From: Bradyrhizobium campsiandrae
Lineage (GTDB): Bacteria; Pseudomonadota; Alphaproteobacteria; Rhizobiales; Xanthobacteraceae
Assembly: GCF_014529705.1 (NCBI RefSeq)
Contig: NZ_JAANIH010000009.1
Coordinates: 119,051-183,050, forward strand
DNA length: 64,000 bases
Direction of reading: 5' to 3'
A program made the translations under genes and the position numbers. A model generated the notes under the pieces. It was not told the origin of the DNA, did no database searches, and saw nothing but the letters and a program-made list of their open reading frames with translations. Positions 18,142 through 27,283 of the stretch are shown here, piece by piece. The number at the start of each line of letters is the position of its first letter. The stretch's first letter is position 1.

Positions 18142-18663
18142 ATGACAGCGACATCAACACGCCCGGCCGTCTTCTTCGATCGTGACGGCGTCCTCAATCA
18201 CGATGCTGGTTACCTCTTCGAGGCGGCCAAGTTCGAGTGGATGGATGGCGCGCGCGAGGCCGTCAGACTGGTGAACGAGGCCGGCTATTTCGCCTTCGTC
18301 GTGACCAATCAGTCCGGCGTGGCACGCGGCTTCTACGAGGAGAGCGACGTCCATGCGCTCCACCGCTGGATGGCGGAGCAGCTTGCACTGGCGGGCGCGC
18401 ATATCGATGCGTTCGAGTATTGTCCCGACCATCCCGAGGCCGTCATCGACCGCTATCGTCGCGATAGCCATCGGCGCAAGCCCGGGCCGGGCATGATCAC
18501 CGACCTGATGATGCGCTTTCCCGTCGCAGCCGACAAAAGCATCCTGATCGGCGACAAGCCGAGCGACCTGGAAGCGGCGGAAGCTGCGGGAATTCGGGGC
18601 CTGTTGTTTCGCGAGGGAAACCTGGAAACATTCGTGCGCCAGGCGCTGTCCTTGCTCGCCTAG
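18142..18663 (+). CDS. gmhB: HAD-IIIA phosphatase, GmhB-like
   Basis: A 173-residue histidinol-phosphatase/GmhB-type HAD enzyme, which in LPS core synthesis removes the C7 phosphate of heptose-1,7-bisphosphate. HAD motifs are FFDRDGVLNHD (nucleophile Asp and acid Asp), VVTNQSGVARG, RRKPGPGM (Lys) and LIGDKPSDLEAA. The zinc loop is degenerate: C-P-D-H-P is followed by D-S-H-R-R-K-P where GmhB normally has C-x-C-R-K-P. The chosen ATG gives a family-like N-terminus; an ATG at 18097 would add 15 residues. Its stop overlaps that of the convergent carbamoyltransferase gene. The polysaccharide locus beside it makes a sugar-phosphate substrate likely. Confidence 0.8.
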   Translation: MTATSTRPAVFFDRDGVLNHDAGYLFEAAKFEWMDGAREAVRLVNEAGYFAFVVTNQSGVARGFYEESDVHALHRWMAEQLALAGAHIDAFEYCPDHPEAVIDRYRRDSHRRKPGPGMITDLMMRFPVAADKSILIGDKPSDLEAAEAAGIRGLLFREGNLETFVRQALSLLA

Positions 18664-20297
18664 CGCGGCTTCGACAGCCGATAGGGCCCGAGATACAGCA
18701 CGTCCAGACCGGAGCAAAAATAAGTATGTAGCGCCTCCAACGGCGCGTTCACCGTCGGTTGCTCGTTGATGTTGAGGCTGGTGTTGATCAGAACGGGCAG
18801 TGACGTTGCCTTCGCGAACTCGCCGATCAGACGGCTGTAGAGCGGATTGCTGTCCGCATGGACGCTCTGGATACGTGCGGTGTTGTCGACGTGGACCACG
18901 GCCGGCATGGCCTCGGCGACTTTCTCGTTGACCGGAAACGTCACCACCATGAAGGGCGCGTCGAACGTGTCCTCGAAATACTCGGCCTGGCGCTCGTACA
19001 GCACCGATGGGCAGAACGGCCGGAATTCCTCGCGATATTTGATCGTGAGGTTGATGCGGTCTTTCATGTCGGCACGACGCGGATCGGCTAGGATCGACCG
19101 GTTGCCGAGCGCGCGCGGACCATACTCCATCCGGCCCTGGAACCATCCCACGGTCTTCTGGTCCGTCAAATCGCTGACGCAACGCGACACGGGATCGTCG
19201 AGCAGCTCGAATTTCGCACCAATCTTGTCCAACGTCTCCCGGATCGTGTCGTTGGAATATTCAGGCCCCCAATAGGCGTGGGTCAGCGGCGCGATGGTGT
19301 GACCAGCCTCGGCGCATTTCATCATTGCCGCACCGAGCGCCACGCCTGCATCGTGCGGCACCGGCGGAACATAGAGACGCTTCACCGACGGCTCGGCTGC
19401 GATCTCCATGTTCATCTTGCAGTTCAGCCCGACCCCGCCGGCGATGCAGACGTCGCCACAGCCCGTCTCGGCGATCGCGGAACGGATCACCTCGGTGGTG
19501 ACGATCTCGAGCTGCTTCTGGCCGCTCGCGGCGATGTTGGTCATGCGCTGGTCGAGCGGCGCACCGCGCAGGCGACGCGGCCCAAGGATCTGCTCCATCT
19601 TCTCGGTGAAGATGCGTTCCTGCCGCGTCGAGAAATCGCTGGTAAAGATGTCCGCGTCGCGACGGCGCTTGTCGAGCTCGGGATCGAGCTCGTAGTCGAT
19701 GCCGTTCGGGCGCAGCAGCTTGGCGAACCTGTCGAGATATTCGGGACTGCCATAGGAGGACAGGCCCATGACCTTGTACTCGTCATTGGTCATCTGATAG
19801 CCGAGATACTGCGTCAGCATCCCGTAATAAAGACCAAGGCTGTTGTGACGGCCGAACCGCGTCAGCACGCGAAAATCATTGCCGCGCGCATGCGCCACGA
19901 GGCCGGAGCTGGAATCGCCGGAGAAGTCGAAGCAAGCGACCGTGGCCTCGGAAAAACCGGAGCCATAGAACGAGCTTGCGGCGTGACAGAGGTGGTGGTC
20001 GTAAAGTTCGATCTTCGGGCTGTGACCGAACTGGTACCTGAAGTACTCGGTGAGGCGCTGCGCGTAATTCGTGTAGGTCTTCAGCGGCGAGCAGATCCAG
20101 TCGACCTCGCGCATGCTGATGCCTGCGTGCTTGAGGCAGAAGCCGATCGCGCCGCGCGGAAGCTCGCCACGCGCGTGCTTTGCCAGCGTGAAGCGCTCCT
20201 CCTCCGCTGCCGCGATCAACTCGCCATCGCGAAGCAACACCGCGGCACCATCGTGGTGGCCGTGCTTGATGCCAGAGCTGATACCGATCACATACAT
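18660..20297 (-). CDS. NodU/CmcH-family carbamoyltransferase
   Basis: A 545-residue O-carbamoyltransferase that should transfer carbamoyl from carbamoyl phosphate (via carbamoyl-AMP) to a hydroxyl on a sugar. The N-terminal Kae1-like domain shows GISSGIKHGHHDGAAVLLRD, AAAEEERFTLAKHA and the metal-binding HHLCHAASSFYGSGF. The C-terminal domain shows GWFQGRMEYGPRALGNRSIL, NLTIKYREEFRPFCPSVL and LPVLINTSLNINEQPTV, all diagnostic. Family members decorate Nod factors, antibiotics and O-antigens. Its place at the edge of the O-antigen locus favours carbamoylation of that polysaccharide. The CDS is complete and starts at an ATG. Confidence 0.93.
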   Translation of the reverse strand: MYVIGISSGIKHGHHDGAAVLLRDGELIAAAEEERFTLAKHARGELPRGAIGFCLKHAGISMREVDWICSPLKTYTNYAQRLTEYFRYQFGHSPKIELYDHHLCHAASSFYGSGFSEATVACFDFSGDSSSGLVAHARGNDFRVLTRFGRHNSLGLYYGMLTQYLGYQMTNDEYKVMGLSSYGSPEYLDRFAKLLRPNGIDYELDPELDKRRRDADIFTSDFSTRQERIFTEKMEQILGPRRLRGAPLDQRMTNIAASGQKQLEIVTTEVIRSAIAETGCGDVCIAGGVGLNCKMNMEIAAEPSVKRLYVPPVPHDAGVALGAAMMKCAEAGHTIAPLTHAYWGPEYSNDTIRETLDKIGAKFELLDDPVSRCVSDLTDQKTVGWFQGRMEYGPRALGNRSILADPRRADMKDRINLTIKYREEFRPFCPSVLYERQAEYFEDTFDAPFMVVTFPVNEKVAEAMPAVVHVDNTARIQSVHADSNPLYSRLIGEFAKATSLPVLINTSLNINEQPTVNAPLEALHTYFCSGLDVLYLGPYRLSKPR

Positions 20298-20483
20298 TCG
20301 CGCATACCTTCGAGATGCCGCCTTCTACAGCAACCGGGGGCAAAGTAAATCACGCCGGCGACAGCGGTCCCGCGGTTCTGACTTGATGCCTGTAGCATGG
20401 AACTGACACGATGAACGCCACCCGTTGTCCATGCCCATTCGATAGCCTATACACGATCCCCAGCCCCGGGGTGCCAACACGCG

Positions 20484-21845
20484 ATGAACAGCCTTGCCCT
20501 CTCATCAAGATTGGCCCTGCGCAGGCTCTCGCTGATCTCGCTGCTCCTTATCTTTACGGCCGCGCTCTGCATATCAGCGGCATGCGTGACCGACACATTC
20601 CCCGGCGCCGTCGCGTTCGATCGGTCGCATGTCCTCGCTGCGATCCTGAGCGTCTCGGTCTTCGCGCCGGTCGTCCTTCTCTTCGCCTACGCCGGTTTCT
20701 CCTTCGGATACATCGTCTCCTTCAGCTTCTTCACCATGATCGCCGGCTATCTCTGGCTGATCCCGTTCTCCATGCTCCCCTACGACCACCGGCTGGCTTA
20801 CATCTCGATCATCGTCTCCGGGCTCTTGTTCATTCTGCCGAGCCTGTTCATCACCTCGCCGGCCCGACGCCTCCCTCTCTTGTCGGCCAGCGCGTTCGAT
20901 CGCCTTCTTTCCCTCATGTTGCTGGTCGGAGCGACCGTGGCCGCCGTCGGCGCGCTCTATAATTTCACTCCAGTTGGCCTCTCCGAGATCTACAAGTATC
21001 GCGCTGTACTGGATTTTCCAGCGCCGCTTCGATATGCGCTGGGTACGACGTCGAACGCCCTGCTGCCGTTCGCCTTTGCAGGCTTCCTGGAGCGCAGGTC
21101 CTTTGGGCGCGCCGGAATAGCCCTTCTGATTCTCTTGCTGCTATACCCGGTCACATTGACCAAGCAGACGCTGTTTGCGCCGTTCTGGCTGCTTTATCTC
21201 GCCGTGTTATCGACGTGGGCGCCACCGCGACTCGCAACCATCCTGTCTCTGCTGCTGCCGATGCTGGCCGGCATCCTCGTGTTCTTCACGACGCAAGCAG
21301 GTCTATTTCCGCTCGGGATCGGGTCGCTTTATGTCGGCACAGTCAACAGCCGCATGATTGCGATGCCCTCGGTTGCGCTGGAGGTCTACAACAGCTTCTT
21401 CTCCGGGCATCCGCTGACGCACTTCTGCCAGATCAACTTGCTGAAGCCCCTCATGAGCTGCCCCTACGACGAGCCGCTATCCGTCATCATGTCGAAGGCC
21501 TATCCGTTCGGCGCGTTCAACGCGTCACTGTTTGCAACTGAGGGCATTGCCTCCGTCGGGCCGATCTACGCGCCGCTTTCCGCCCTCGGTTGTGGGCTGA
21601 TCATTGCGCTCGCCAATCGCCTCTCATCAGGCCTGCCGCCGCGGCTCGTCCTCGTTTCGTCAGGACTCATTGTGCAGGCGCTGCTCAATGTGCCGCTTTC
21701 GACCAACCTCTTGTCGAACGGCGCCCTGCTGTTATTCGTCTTGTGGTACGCTGCACCGGACTTGATTGCGGCAACAGGAGGCAAACAGCGGAATAAGCTG
21801 GAGCCGCAGCCCGCTCAGGCGCGGACGACGTTGTCCGCCGGCTGA
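20484..21845 (+). CDS. Polytopic membrane protein, possible Wzy-like O-antigen polymerase
   Basis: A 453-residue integral membrane protein with roughly 10-12 hydrophobic segments and a long polar loop (about residues 285-350, containing [20 protein letters not shown] and [19 protein letters not shown]). That layout, with one large periplasmic loop late in the chain, is usual for O-antigen polymerases and related oligosaccharide repeat-unit polymerases, but there is no diagnostic motif. It is the only rightward gene in this part of the locus. Its last 31 bases overlap the end of the convergent wbpA-like gene. An O-acetylation or other membrane-modifying function is an alternative. Confidence 0.6.
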   Translation: MNSLALSSRLALRRLSLISLLLIFTAALCISAACVTDTFPGAVAFDRSHVLAAILSVSVFAPVVLLFAYAGFSFGYIVSFSFFTMIAGYLWLIPFSMLPYDHRLAYISIIVSGLLFILPSLFITSPARRLPLLSASAFDRLLSLMLLVGATVAAVGALYNFTPVGLSEIYKYRAVLDFPAPLRYALGTTSNALLPFAFAGFLERRSFGRAGIALLILLLLYPVTLTKQTLFAPFWLLYLAVLSTWAPPRLATILSLLLPMLAGILVFFTTQAGLFPLGIGSLYVGTVNSRMIAMPSVALEVYNSFFSGHPLTHFCQINLLKPLMSCPYDEPLSVIMSKAYPFGAFNASLFATEGIASVGPIYAPLSALGCGLIIALANRLSSGLPPRLVLVSSGLIVQALLNVPLSTNLLSNGALLLFVLWYAAPDLIAATGGKQRNKLEPQPAQARTTLSAG

Positions 21846-23119
21846 AGGAACTTTCCGCGACAATCGACGATCAGCGACGCTTCCCTGCGGATCAGTTCAT
21901 AATCGAATTTGTCGTGGTCGGTCGCAAGCAGGACGCAGTCGAATTGCTTGAGGCTGTCCGCAGACAGGGGCACGCTGGACAAATCGAAGGAGTGCGCCCG
22001 CATCTTGGGGAAGGAAGCCACGTGCGGATCGCTGTAGGAAATGCGCGCGCCGAGATCTCGAAGGCGCTCCATGAGGTGGACCGAGGGCGACTCGCGAACG
22101 TCGTCGACATTCTTCTTGTAAGCGATGCCGAGCACCAGAATTGAGCTTCCATTGATCGACTTGTTGCGCTGATTGAGCGCGAGCGAAATCTTGGAGACCA
22201 CGTAGTCCGGCATCGAGGAATTGATTTCGCCGGCAAGCTCGATGAAGCGCGTATGCATGCCGTATTCGCGCGCCTTCCAGGTCAGGTAGAACGGATCGAT
22301 CGGGATGCAGTGGCCGCCGATTCCCGGGCCGGGATAATAGGGGACGAACCCGAACGGCTTGGTCGCGGCAGCCCGGATCACCTCGTGGATATCGATCCCC
22401 ATCCGGTCGGCCACCATCTTCATCTCGTTGACGAGACCGATGTTCACGGACCGATGGATGTTCTCGAGCAGCTTCGTCAGCTCGGCCGCCTGGGTTGAGC
22501 TTACCGGAACGACGCGGTCGATCACCTGACGGTAGAGCGCAATGCCCACCTCCAGACACGCCGGCGTGCAGCCGCCGCAGACTTTCGGAATGGATCGCGT
22601 CGTAAAGTTCTGATTGCCGGGATCTTCGCGTTCCGGCGAGAACACGAGGAACAAATCGGTCCCGACCTTGAACCCGCGGCTCTCGATGCGGGGCTTCAAC
22701 TCCTCCTCGGTCGTGCCGGGATAGGTCGTGCTTTCGAGCGACAACACCATTCCCTCGTGCAGGTAAGGCACGAGCGCTTCGGTCGTGTTGAGCACGAAGC
22801 TGAGATCGGGCTCGCGATATTTGTTGAGCGGCGTCGGAACGCAGAGGATCAGCGCGTCGACGTCCCTGGCGCGGGAGAAGTCGGTCGTCGGCTCGAAGCC
22901 GAGCTTGGTGGCTTCGCGGATGCTGGCACTGGTGATGTGCTCGATGTAGGAATTGCCCGCCTTGAGCGCGTCGACCTTGGATTGATCGATATCGAAGCCG
23001 ACGACCTTGTAGCCGACTTCGCAGTACCGAAGCATGAGGGGCAAGCCGACATAGCCCAGGCCCACGATGCCGATCGTGGCGGTCTTGCGGTCCAGCTTGT
23101 CGATCAATCCAGCATTCAT
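21815..23119 (-). CDS. wbpA: UDP-N-acetylglucosamine 6-dehydrogenase, WbpA-like
   Basis: NAD-dependent oxidation of UDP-GlcNAc to UDP-GlcNAcA, the first step toward diacetamido-uronic acids. It has 434 residues from the ATG at 23119; a TTG six bases upstream is less likely. The Rossmann motif GLGYVG is at residues 20-25, the [14 protein letters not shown] block is family-typical, and the catalytic Cys271 lies in [12 protein letters not shown]. The UDP-binding domain holds [19 protein letters not shown]. The FSPERxDPGN form distinguishes WbpA/TviB-type enzymes from UDP-glucose dehydrogenases. It is the last gene of the long leftward train. Confidence 0.9.
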   Translation of the reverse strand: MNAGLIDKLDRKTATIGIVGLGYVGLPLMLRYCEVGYKVVGFDIDQSKVDALKAGNSYIEHITSASIREATKLGFEPTTDFSRARDVDALILCVPTPLNKYREPDLSFVLNTTEALVPYLHEGMVLSLESTTYPGTTEEELKPRIESRGFKVGTDLFLVFSPEREDPGNQNFTTRSIPKVCGGCTPACLEVGIALYRQVIDRVVPVSSTQAAELTKLLENIHRSVNIGLVNEMKMVADRMGIDIHEVIRAAATKPFGFVPYYPGPGIGGHCIPIDPFYLTWKAREYGMHTRFIELAGEINSSMPDYVVSKISLALNQRNKSINGSSILVLGIAYKKNVDDVRESPSVHLMERLRDLGARISYSDPHVASFPKMRAHSFDLSSVPLSADSLKQFDCVLLATDHDKFDYELIRREASLIVDCRGKFLQPADNVVRA

Positions 23120-23353
23120 GTGCAACGCCCGTACGTATGGTTAGGATGATCTCCGCGCCGCGGACATCATCGGAATCTCATCAACTTTCCGAAGGAAAAA
23201 CCGCCAAAGGCTTCCAGCATGCTCGCCTGCATAGGCCTGTTGTGCTGGGCCGACAAGCTAAATCGGGCAACCTCGCCTGAGAAGATATCGCTCAACCGAC
23301 CGCAATCGCGGTACCGCAGGCAGCTACTCGCCGAGAGCTAGCCCACGAACGAT

Positions 23354-24184
23354 TCAATCACCCGACTTCACGCACGTCCAATAGACGTCGAGCCCACAAA
23401 GCCGCGGAACCGGCGACGCGAGCAACCGGTCGCGGCTCCAGAGTCTGAATGGCATTTCGCGGTCGGCATTCTCGGGTGTCGCTTCGAAATCGGTATACCC
23501 TTCGCATAGCGCGCGCAGGGATTTCATCGATACGAACTCGGTCGCGGGTGCAAGCGCCCCATCCTGCGTTTTGTCGTAGGCCGACGTCTCGCCGTCCCGG
23601 AACGTGCCGCGATACCCGCCGAGTTCGCGCAGCCAATAGCGAATGGCGCGCCTCGGCTCGACCCAGAACTGACGGTACGAATAGCTGTAATAGACCATGG
23701 CGATCAGTCGTCCTCCGGGACGCAATAGGCGTCGGCAGGCGGCGATCGCCGTCTTCAAGTTTCCCGTGTGGTGCAGACAACCGATCGCTACGACGGCGTC
23801 AAAGGAGTTGTCCGGAAATCCGCTGCTCAGAATGTTGCCCTGAACCGCGAGGCCAGCGAGCCCGCTCTGCTGGAGACGATGATTGACCATGGTGACCGGA
23901 CCTGCGGCAATATCAAGTCCGACATAGTCAGCACCACTCTCCGCCAGCTTCTGCGAAAGGCTGCCATACCCTAACCCGATTTCGAGCACGCGTTTGCCGC
24001 GCAACGCCCCCCAATTGACGTGCCGTTCGAGGTAAGGGTAGAAGCGAAAGTAATTGTCGTCGTAGCGGCGCAGAGACTCCATTGAGGAGTCCGTGATGCC
24101 CCATGCACGGGCGGCTGCCGAACCGCATAGCTCGTTCCAGAATGATGCGTTCGCGTCATCGATCGCCTGCTGTGATTTGCTCAT
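23354..24184 (-). CDS. SAM-dependent methyltransferase
   Basis: A 276-residue class I methyltransferase. Motif I VLEIGLGYGSLSQKLAESG, the acidic residue in YVGLDIAAG and motif VVAIGCLHHTGNLKTAIAAC followed by LLRPGGRL define a Methyltransf_11 fold in residues 60-180. The C-terminal third is unlike standard O-methyltransferases. It lies 228 bases from wbpA (no gene seen in that gap) and 54 bases from the glycosyltransferase gene, all leftward. It probably methylates a sugar of the polysaccharide or its terminus. The acceptor cannot be predicted. Confidence 0.85.
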   Translation of the reverse strand: MSKSQQAIDDANASFWNELCGSAAARAWGITDSSMESLRRYDDNYFRFYPYLERHVNWGALRGKRVLEIGLGYGSLSQKLAESGADYVGLDIAAGPVTMVNHRLQQSGLAGLAVQGNILSSGFPDNSFDAVVAIGCLHHTGNLKTAIAACRRLLRPGGRLIAMVYYSYSYRQFWVEPRRAIRYWLRELGGYRGTFRDGETSAYDKTQDGALAPATEFVSMKSLRALCEGYTDFEATPENADREMPFRLWSRDRLLASPVPRLCGLDVYWTCVKSGD

Positions 24185-24238
24185 TTTGAACTTCCAATTC
24201 AGGATGAATGCGAGCGAAAGGGGAGCTGCAATATCTGA

Positions 24239-25864
24239 TCACGCATTGGTCCAGTCGGCAGGATCGGACGGCGGCAATCCGCTCATGATCCGATCATACA
24301 CTGCCTCGAAACGCTCCGCGCAAGCATCGGCCGAGTGCCATTTCAGCGCAAACTCGCGGCTCCGCCTCGACAGCTCGCGCCGCTTGCCTTCGTCCATCAA
24401 CAGATCCTTGAGCACGTCGTATATCGACTGCTCCGTCGCAGACACGATCGGGCACTCCTCGACGAAATCCACCCCGCGGATCCCCTCCGGCTCATCCTTG
24501 TTCATGTAACAGATCGTCGGCCGGCCCAGCATCATGGCTTCACAAGCCTGTGCACCATATCGCCCGTAGTTCAATTGATCGACGAGGATATCCGCCTGAA
24601 GCTGGATGAAGCGGACGTCCTTGCTCGGCACATCCGTCACAAATTCCAACCTCACCGGGAAGCCTTCGCTTTTCAGGCGATCGATCGCAGCCAGGATCGC
24701 GCCCGTCCCTTTGACGTTTCGGCTGTTCTGGGCCCTTAACTGGTAGTTGCCGACGGAATGATAAACGATGAGCTCGCCGGGAGCGCGCTTTAGGCGATAC
24801 TTCTCCGGAATTTCCAGATCGATTCTCCAGAAATCGGGATCCAGCGCCATGGTCAGCGGCTCGCGGCACACCTTGTCCTGTCGTCCCTTCCAGTCGAGCG
24901 CAGGAGCCCCTCCCGTTTCGACCAGATCGCACATGGTGTGAACCTTGCGGCCCCAAGCGAGATTTGCGTCGTCCGCGCAGACATTCGGATGAAGCTGCCA
25001 CACACATCGCTGGCAGGCCCCGCTCCATCTATTGATGCTGGACTGTGCAACACCATCCAGGCACCCCGAAACCGTATAGCCGATCTTGACCCCCTGCTGC
25101 CGCAACCTGAGGAAATCAACGGGCAGACCATCGAAGCTGCGTCGCGTATCGATGTACTCGGGAAATATCGACATGCGGCCCACGCCGTAAAAATGGATCA
25201 TGCGAAATCTGGATTCCGCCTCGACAAAGAAGTGGTGGAGATTCTGCCGAAACTTCTCCGGATCCGGATCGAACAGGTTCAGGTCTTCGCCGTGATAGAA
25301 CTGCGCGTGATCCCCGTTTGGATCCTCGATGCTCGCCGATACGGCATCCCACCCCCGCTTTCGCAGAGCCGCGGCGAGGTAATAGAAATTGTAGTAGCAA
25401 TTGTGCATGAACAGGATGCTACGACGCCCGTGAGCCCCTTTCTCGCGTCCGTGTCGAGCGGTTGTCGTGGGGCGTTGTGGCGCTTCTGACAGCCACAGGC
25501 TCGCCTTAAATTCCTCGAGCGGCCTTGTTACGGCGTCGACGTTGTCAGCTCGCAGAACGGCGACTGGCGCGCCCCGGAAGATGGTATGCACTTTATGGGA
25601 CCTGCCATCCGCGATCGACAGCCCCCTGCTTAAGACGTCCAGATCAGCCGAAGGCCCGACAACGAACGGGCCAATCTTCATCGCATTGGCCACATCAAAC
25701 AGGAACCAGGGCGCTTGGGCCATCTGAACGAGTTTCGCAAACAGGTTCCCAACCACCGCTCCTGCGGGGGTCGCCAAAAATCGACGCACGGCCGGCTTTG
25801 CCTTGTGCACGGACTTGTGGCGGCGAAAGAGAGCCAGGCGACGTTTTACGCGCGCAGCGAACAA
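24239..25864 (-). CDS. Putative glycosyltransferase (GT-B-like C-terminal domain)
   Basis: A 541-residue protein starting at TTG. The start is supported by AGGAG, formed inside the upstream stop (TAGGAG), six bases before it. The C-terminal 200 residues look like a GT-B donor-binding domain: LIVYHSVGNYQLRAQNSRNV, then RFIQLQADILVDQLNYGRYG and QACEAMMLGRPTICYMN with DEPEGIRGVDF. The N-terminal half (IRRSILFMHNCYYNFYYLAA-like region) also fits GT-B. A cysteine-rich patch (ACQRCVWQLHPNVCADD) in the middle is unusual and could bind metal. The acceptor and donor sugars are unknown. Confidence 0.7.
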   Translation of the reverse strand: MFAARVKRRLALFRRHKSVHKAKPAVRRFLATPAGAVVGNLFAKLVQMAQAPWFLFDVANAMKIGPFVVGPSADLDVLSRGLSIADGRSHKVHTIFRGAPVAVLRADNVDAVTRPLEEFKASLWLSEAPQRPTTTARHGREKGAHGRRSILFMHNCYYNFYYLAAALRKRGWDAVSASIEDPNGDHAQFYHGEDLNLFDPDPEKFRQNLHHFFVEAESRFRMIHFYGVGRMSIFPEYIDTRRSFDGLPVDFLRLRQQGVKIGYTVSGCLDGVAQSSINRWSGACQRCVWQLHPNVCADDANLAWGRKVHTMCDLVETGGAPALDWKGRQDKVCREPLTMALDPDFWRIDLEIPEKYRLKRAPGELIVYHSVGNYQLRAQNSRNVKGTGAILAAIDRLKSEGFPVRLEFVTDVPSKDVRFIQLQADILVDQLNYGRYGAQACEAMMLGRPTICYMNKDEPEGIRGVDFVEECPIVSATEQSIYDVLKDLLMDEGKRRELSRRSREFALKWHSADACAERFEAVYDRIMSGLPPSDPADWTNA

Positions 25865-25873
25865 TACCGGCTC

Positions 25874-27283
25874 CTATATCCCACCAACGTTCCGACGACC
25901 GGCCAGCGCCAATCGCCTATCATAATCGCTGCGAAGCCGACGTGCTCGTCCGAGAAGAGCACGGTCGATCCTTTCGGACGGAGACAACGCCTCCGGAGTC
26001 CACCAATCCGGATGAGTCAACAGATGGAGGCGATCGTGCCCCGCCGCAATGACCTCTCGCATCGGCTTGAACCGCCAATAGCCGTTCGAGTCCGAACAGT
26101 AGACATAGTCTCGTCGCAGATGCCCGGAATACGCGTTCGACAAGCCGGCAATCTCGTCGTCCTGAAAGTCCAACAGGTTTGACTGGTCGGGATTGTGCCA
26201 GCTCAGAGACCGGATGGGAGATTGAAGCAGCGTTTCGAGCAGAGCCTGCTCGCGGCGCACGGCCGCATTCAACGTATTTTCACTCCAGCTTTTGGTGCCG
26301 TAGGCGCTGGCATCGAAATGCAAGCCGATCTCATGACCGAGCGACTGGATCCGCCGCAACATGGCTTCGATGTCCGGTTCGAAGATACTATAGAAGCTAG
26401 ACCGGGGGTTGACGAAGTAAGTCGCGACGACCCCCTCTTGCGCTTCCATTTCCGCAAGTCGGACCGCGCGATGCATCGAGACGTCGACATCGTGGCGCCA
26501 GATGACATGATGATCAGACGGCCGGTCGCCGTATCGAACGAACCGATAACCCGCATTCTTGAGTTGGCGCACCAACGTCAGGAATCCGGTCTCCGTGAAC
26601 TCGGAAAACGCACTGCGGTCGTCAAGTTTCGGCGCGGCCTGCTCGATTCTGAAGACTTGGCCGTGAAGCTCGACCGTAACATTGGCGTGAGACGCCGAGG
26701 CACAGGCCCTCAGCCGCTGCTCGAACTCCGCGGCGGAGATGAGCGGCGTCACTCGACCGAGACGAAGGAAATCACTCCGCCGCGTCTTGACGGGCCCCCA
26801 GCTCACATCCGGCAACCCCGGCATCGGTTCGCGATCGAGCAGTCGCTGACCGTGCCGTTCGAGCAGACGCATCGCCGCCTGGTTCGCTTCGACGAGCAGG
26901 CGGTCCGGCGTCGCGTCATGCCCTACCGCGAACGTCTCCACCGCCACAATGGTGCCGTCATCCACCCGACCGGTCATCAGATGCAGCGTTGCACCGTACG
27001 TCTTGGCGCCGCGATAGATAGCAAAATGATGGGGATCCCGGCCCGGAAACTCCGGCGAGGCGGCGTGCAAATTGTAAGCCGGCTTGGCAAGCCGGCCCAG
27101 TAGCTCCGATGGCACGATGACGCTCGTTCCGAAGCTGATCAGGCTTGTCTCGGCATCAACGGGAGCTGCCAGCAGCGACTTCAGGTCGCCAACCACCGTA
27201 ATGGAGGCGGCGGGCCCGAAGGCACGCTTCACCCTGTCGAGAGCTGCGCCAGCCGAGCTCGTGAGCAAGATAACCTTGGACAT
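25874..27283 (-). CDS. Formyltransferase / polysaccharide-deacetylase-like fusion protein
   Basis: A 469-residue two-domain protein. Residues 1-200 resemble sugar N-formyltransferases: the Asn-x-His pair in YNLHAASPEFPGRDPHHF (N71, H73) and the Asp in GRVDDGTIV (D108) correspond to the catalytic triad. Residues 240-440 resemble NodB-fold deacetylases: IWRHDVDVSM (263-267 core), LGHEIGLHFDAS (317-324) and SLSWHNPDQ. I infer that it acts on an amino sugar, perhaps removing an acetyl and adding a formyl. The upstream WbqC-like gene's stop overlaps the ATGATG start; either ATG (27286 or 27283) is possible and GGGAGG lies just ahead. Confidence 0.72.
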   Translation of the reverse strand: MSKVILLTSSAGAALDRVKRAFGPAASITVVGDLKSLLAAPVDAETSLISFGTSVIVPSELLGRLAKPAYNLHAASPEFPGRDPHHFAIYRGAKTYGATLHLMTGRVDDGTIVAVETFAVGHDATPDRLLVEANQAAMRLLERHGQRLLDREPMPGLPDVSWGPVKTRRSDFLRLGRVTPLISAAEFEQRLRACASASHANVTVELHGQVFRIEQAAPKLDDRSAFSEFTETGFLTLVRQLKNAGYRFVRYGDRPSDHHVIWRHDVDVSMHRAVRLAEMEAQEGVVATYFVNPRSSFYSIFEPDIEAMLRRIQSLGHEIGLHFDASAYGTKSWSENTLNAAVRREQALLETLLQSPIRSLSWHNPDQSNLLDFQDDEIAGLSNAYSGHLRRDYVYCSDSNGYWRFKPMREVIAAGHDRLHLLTHPDWWTPEALSPSERIDRALLGRARRLRSDYDRRLALAGRRNVGGI

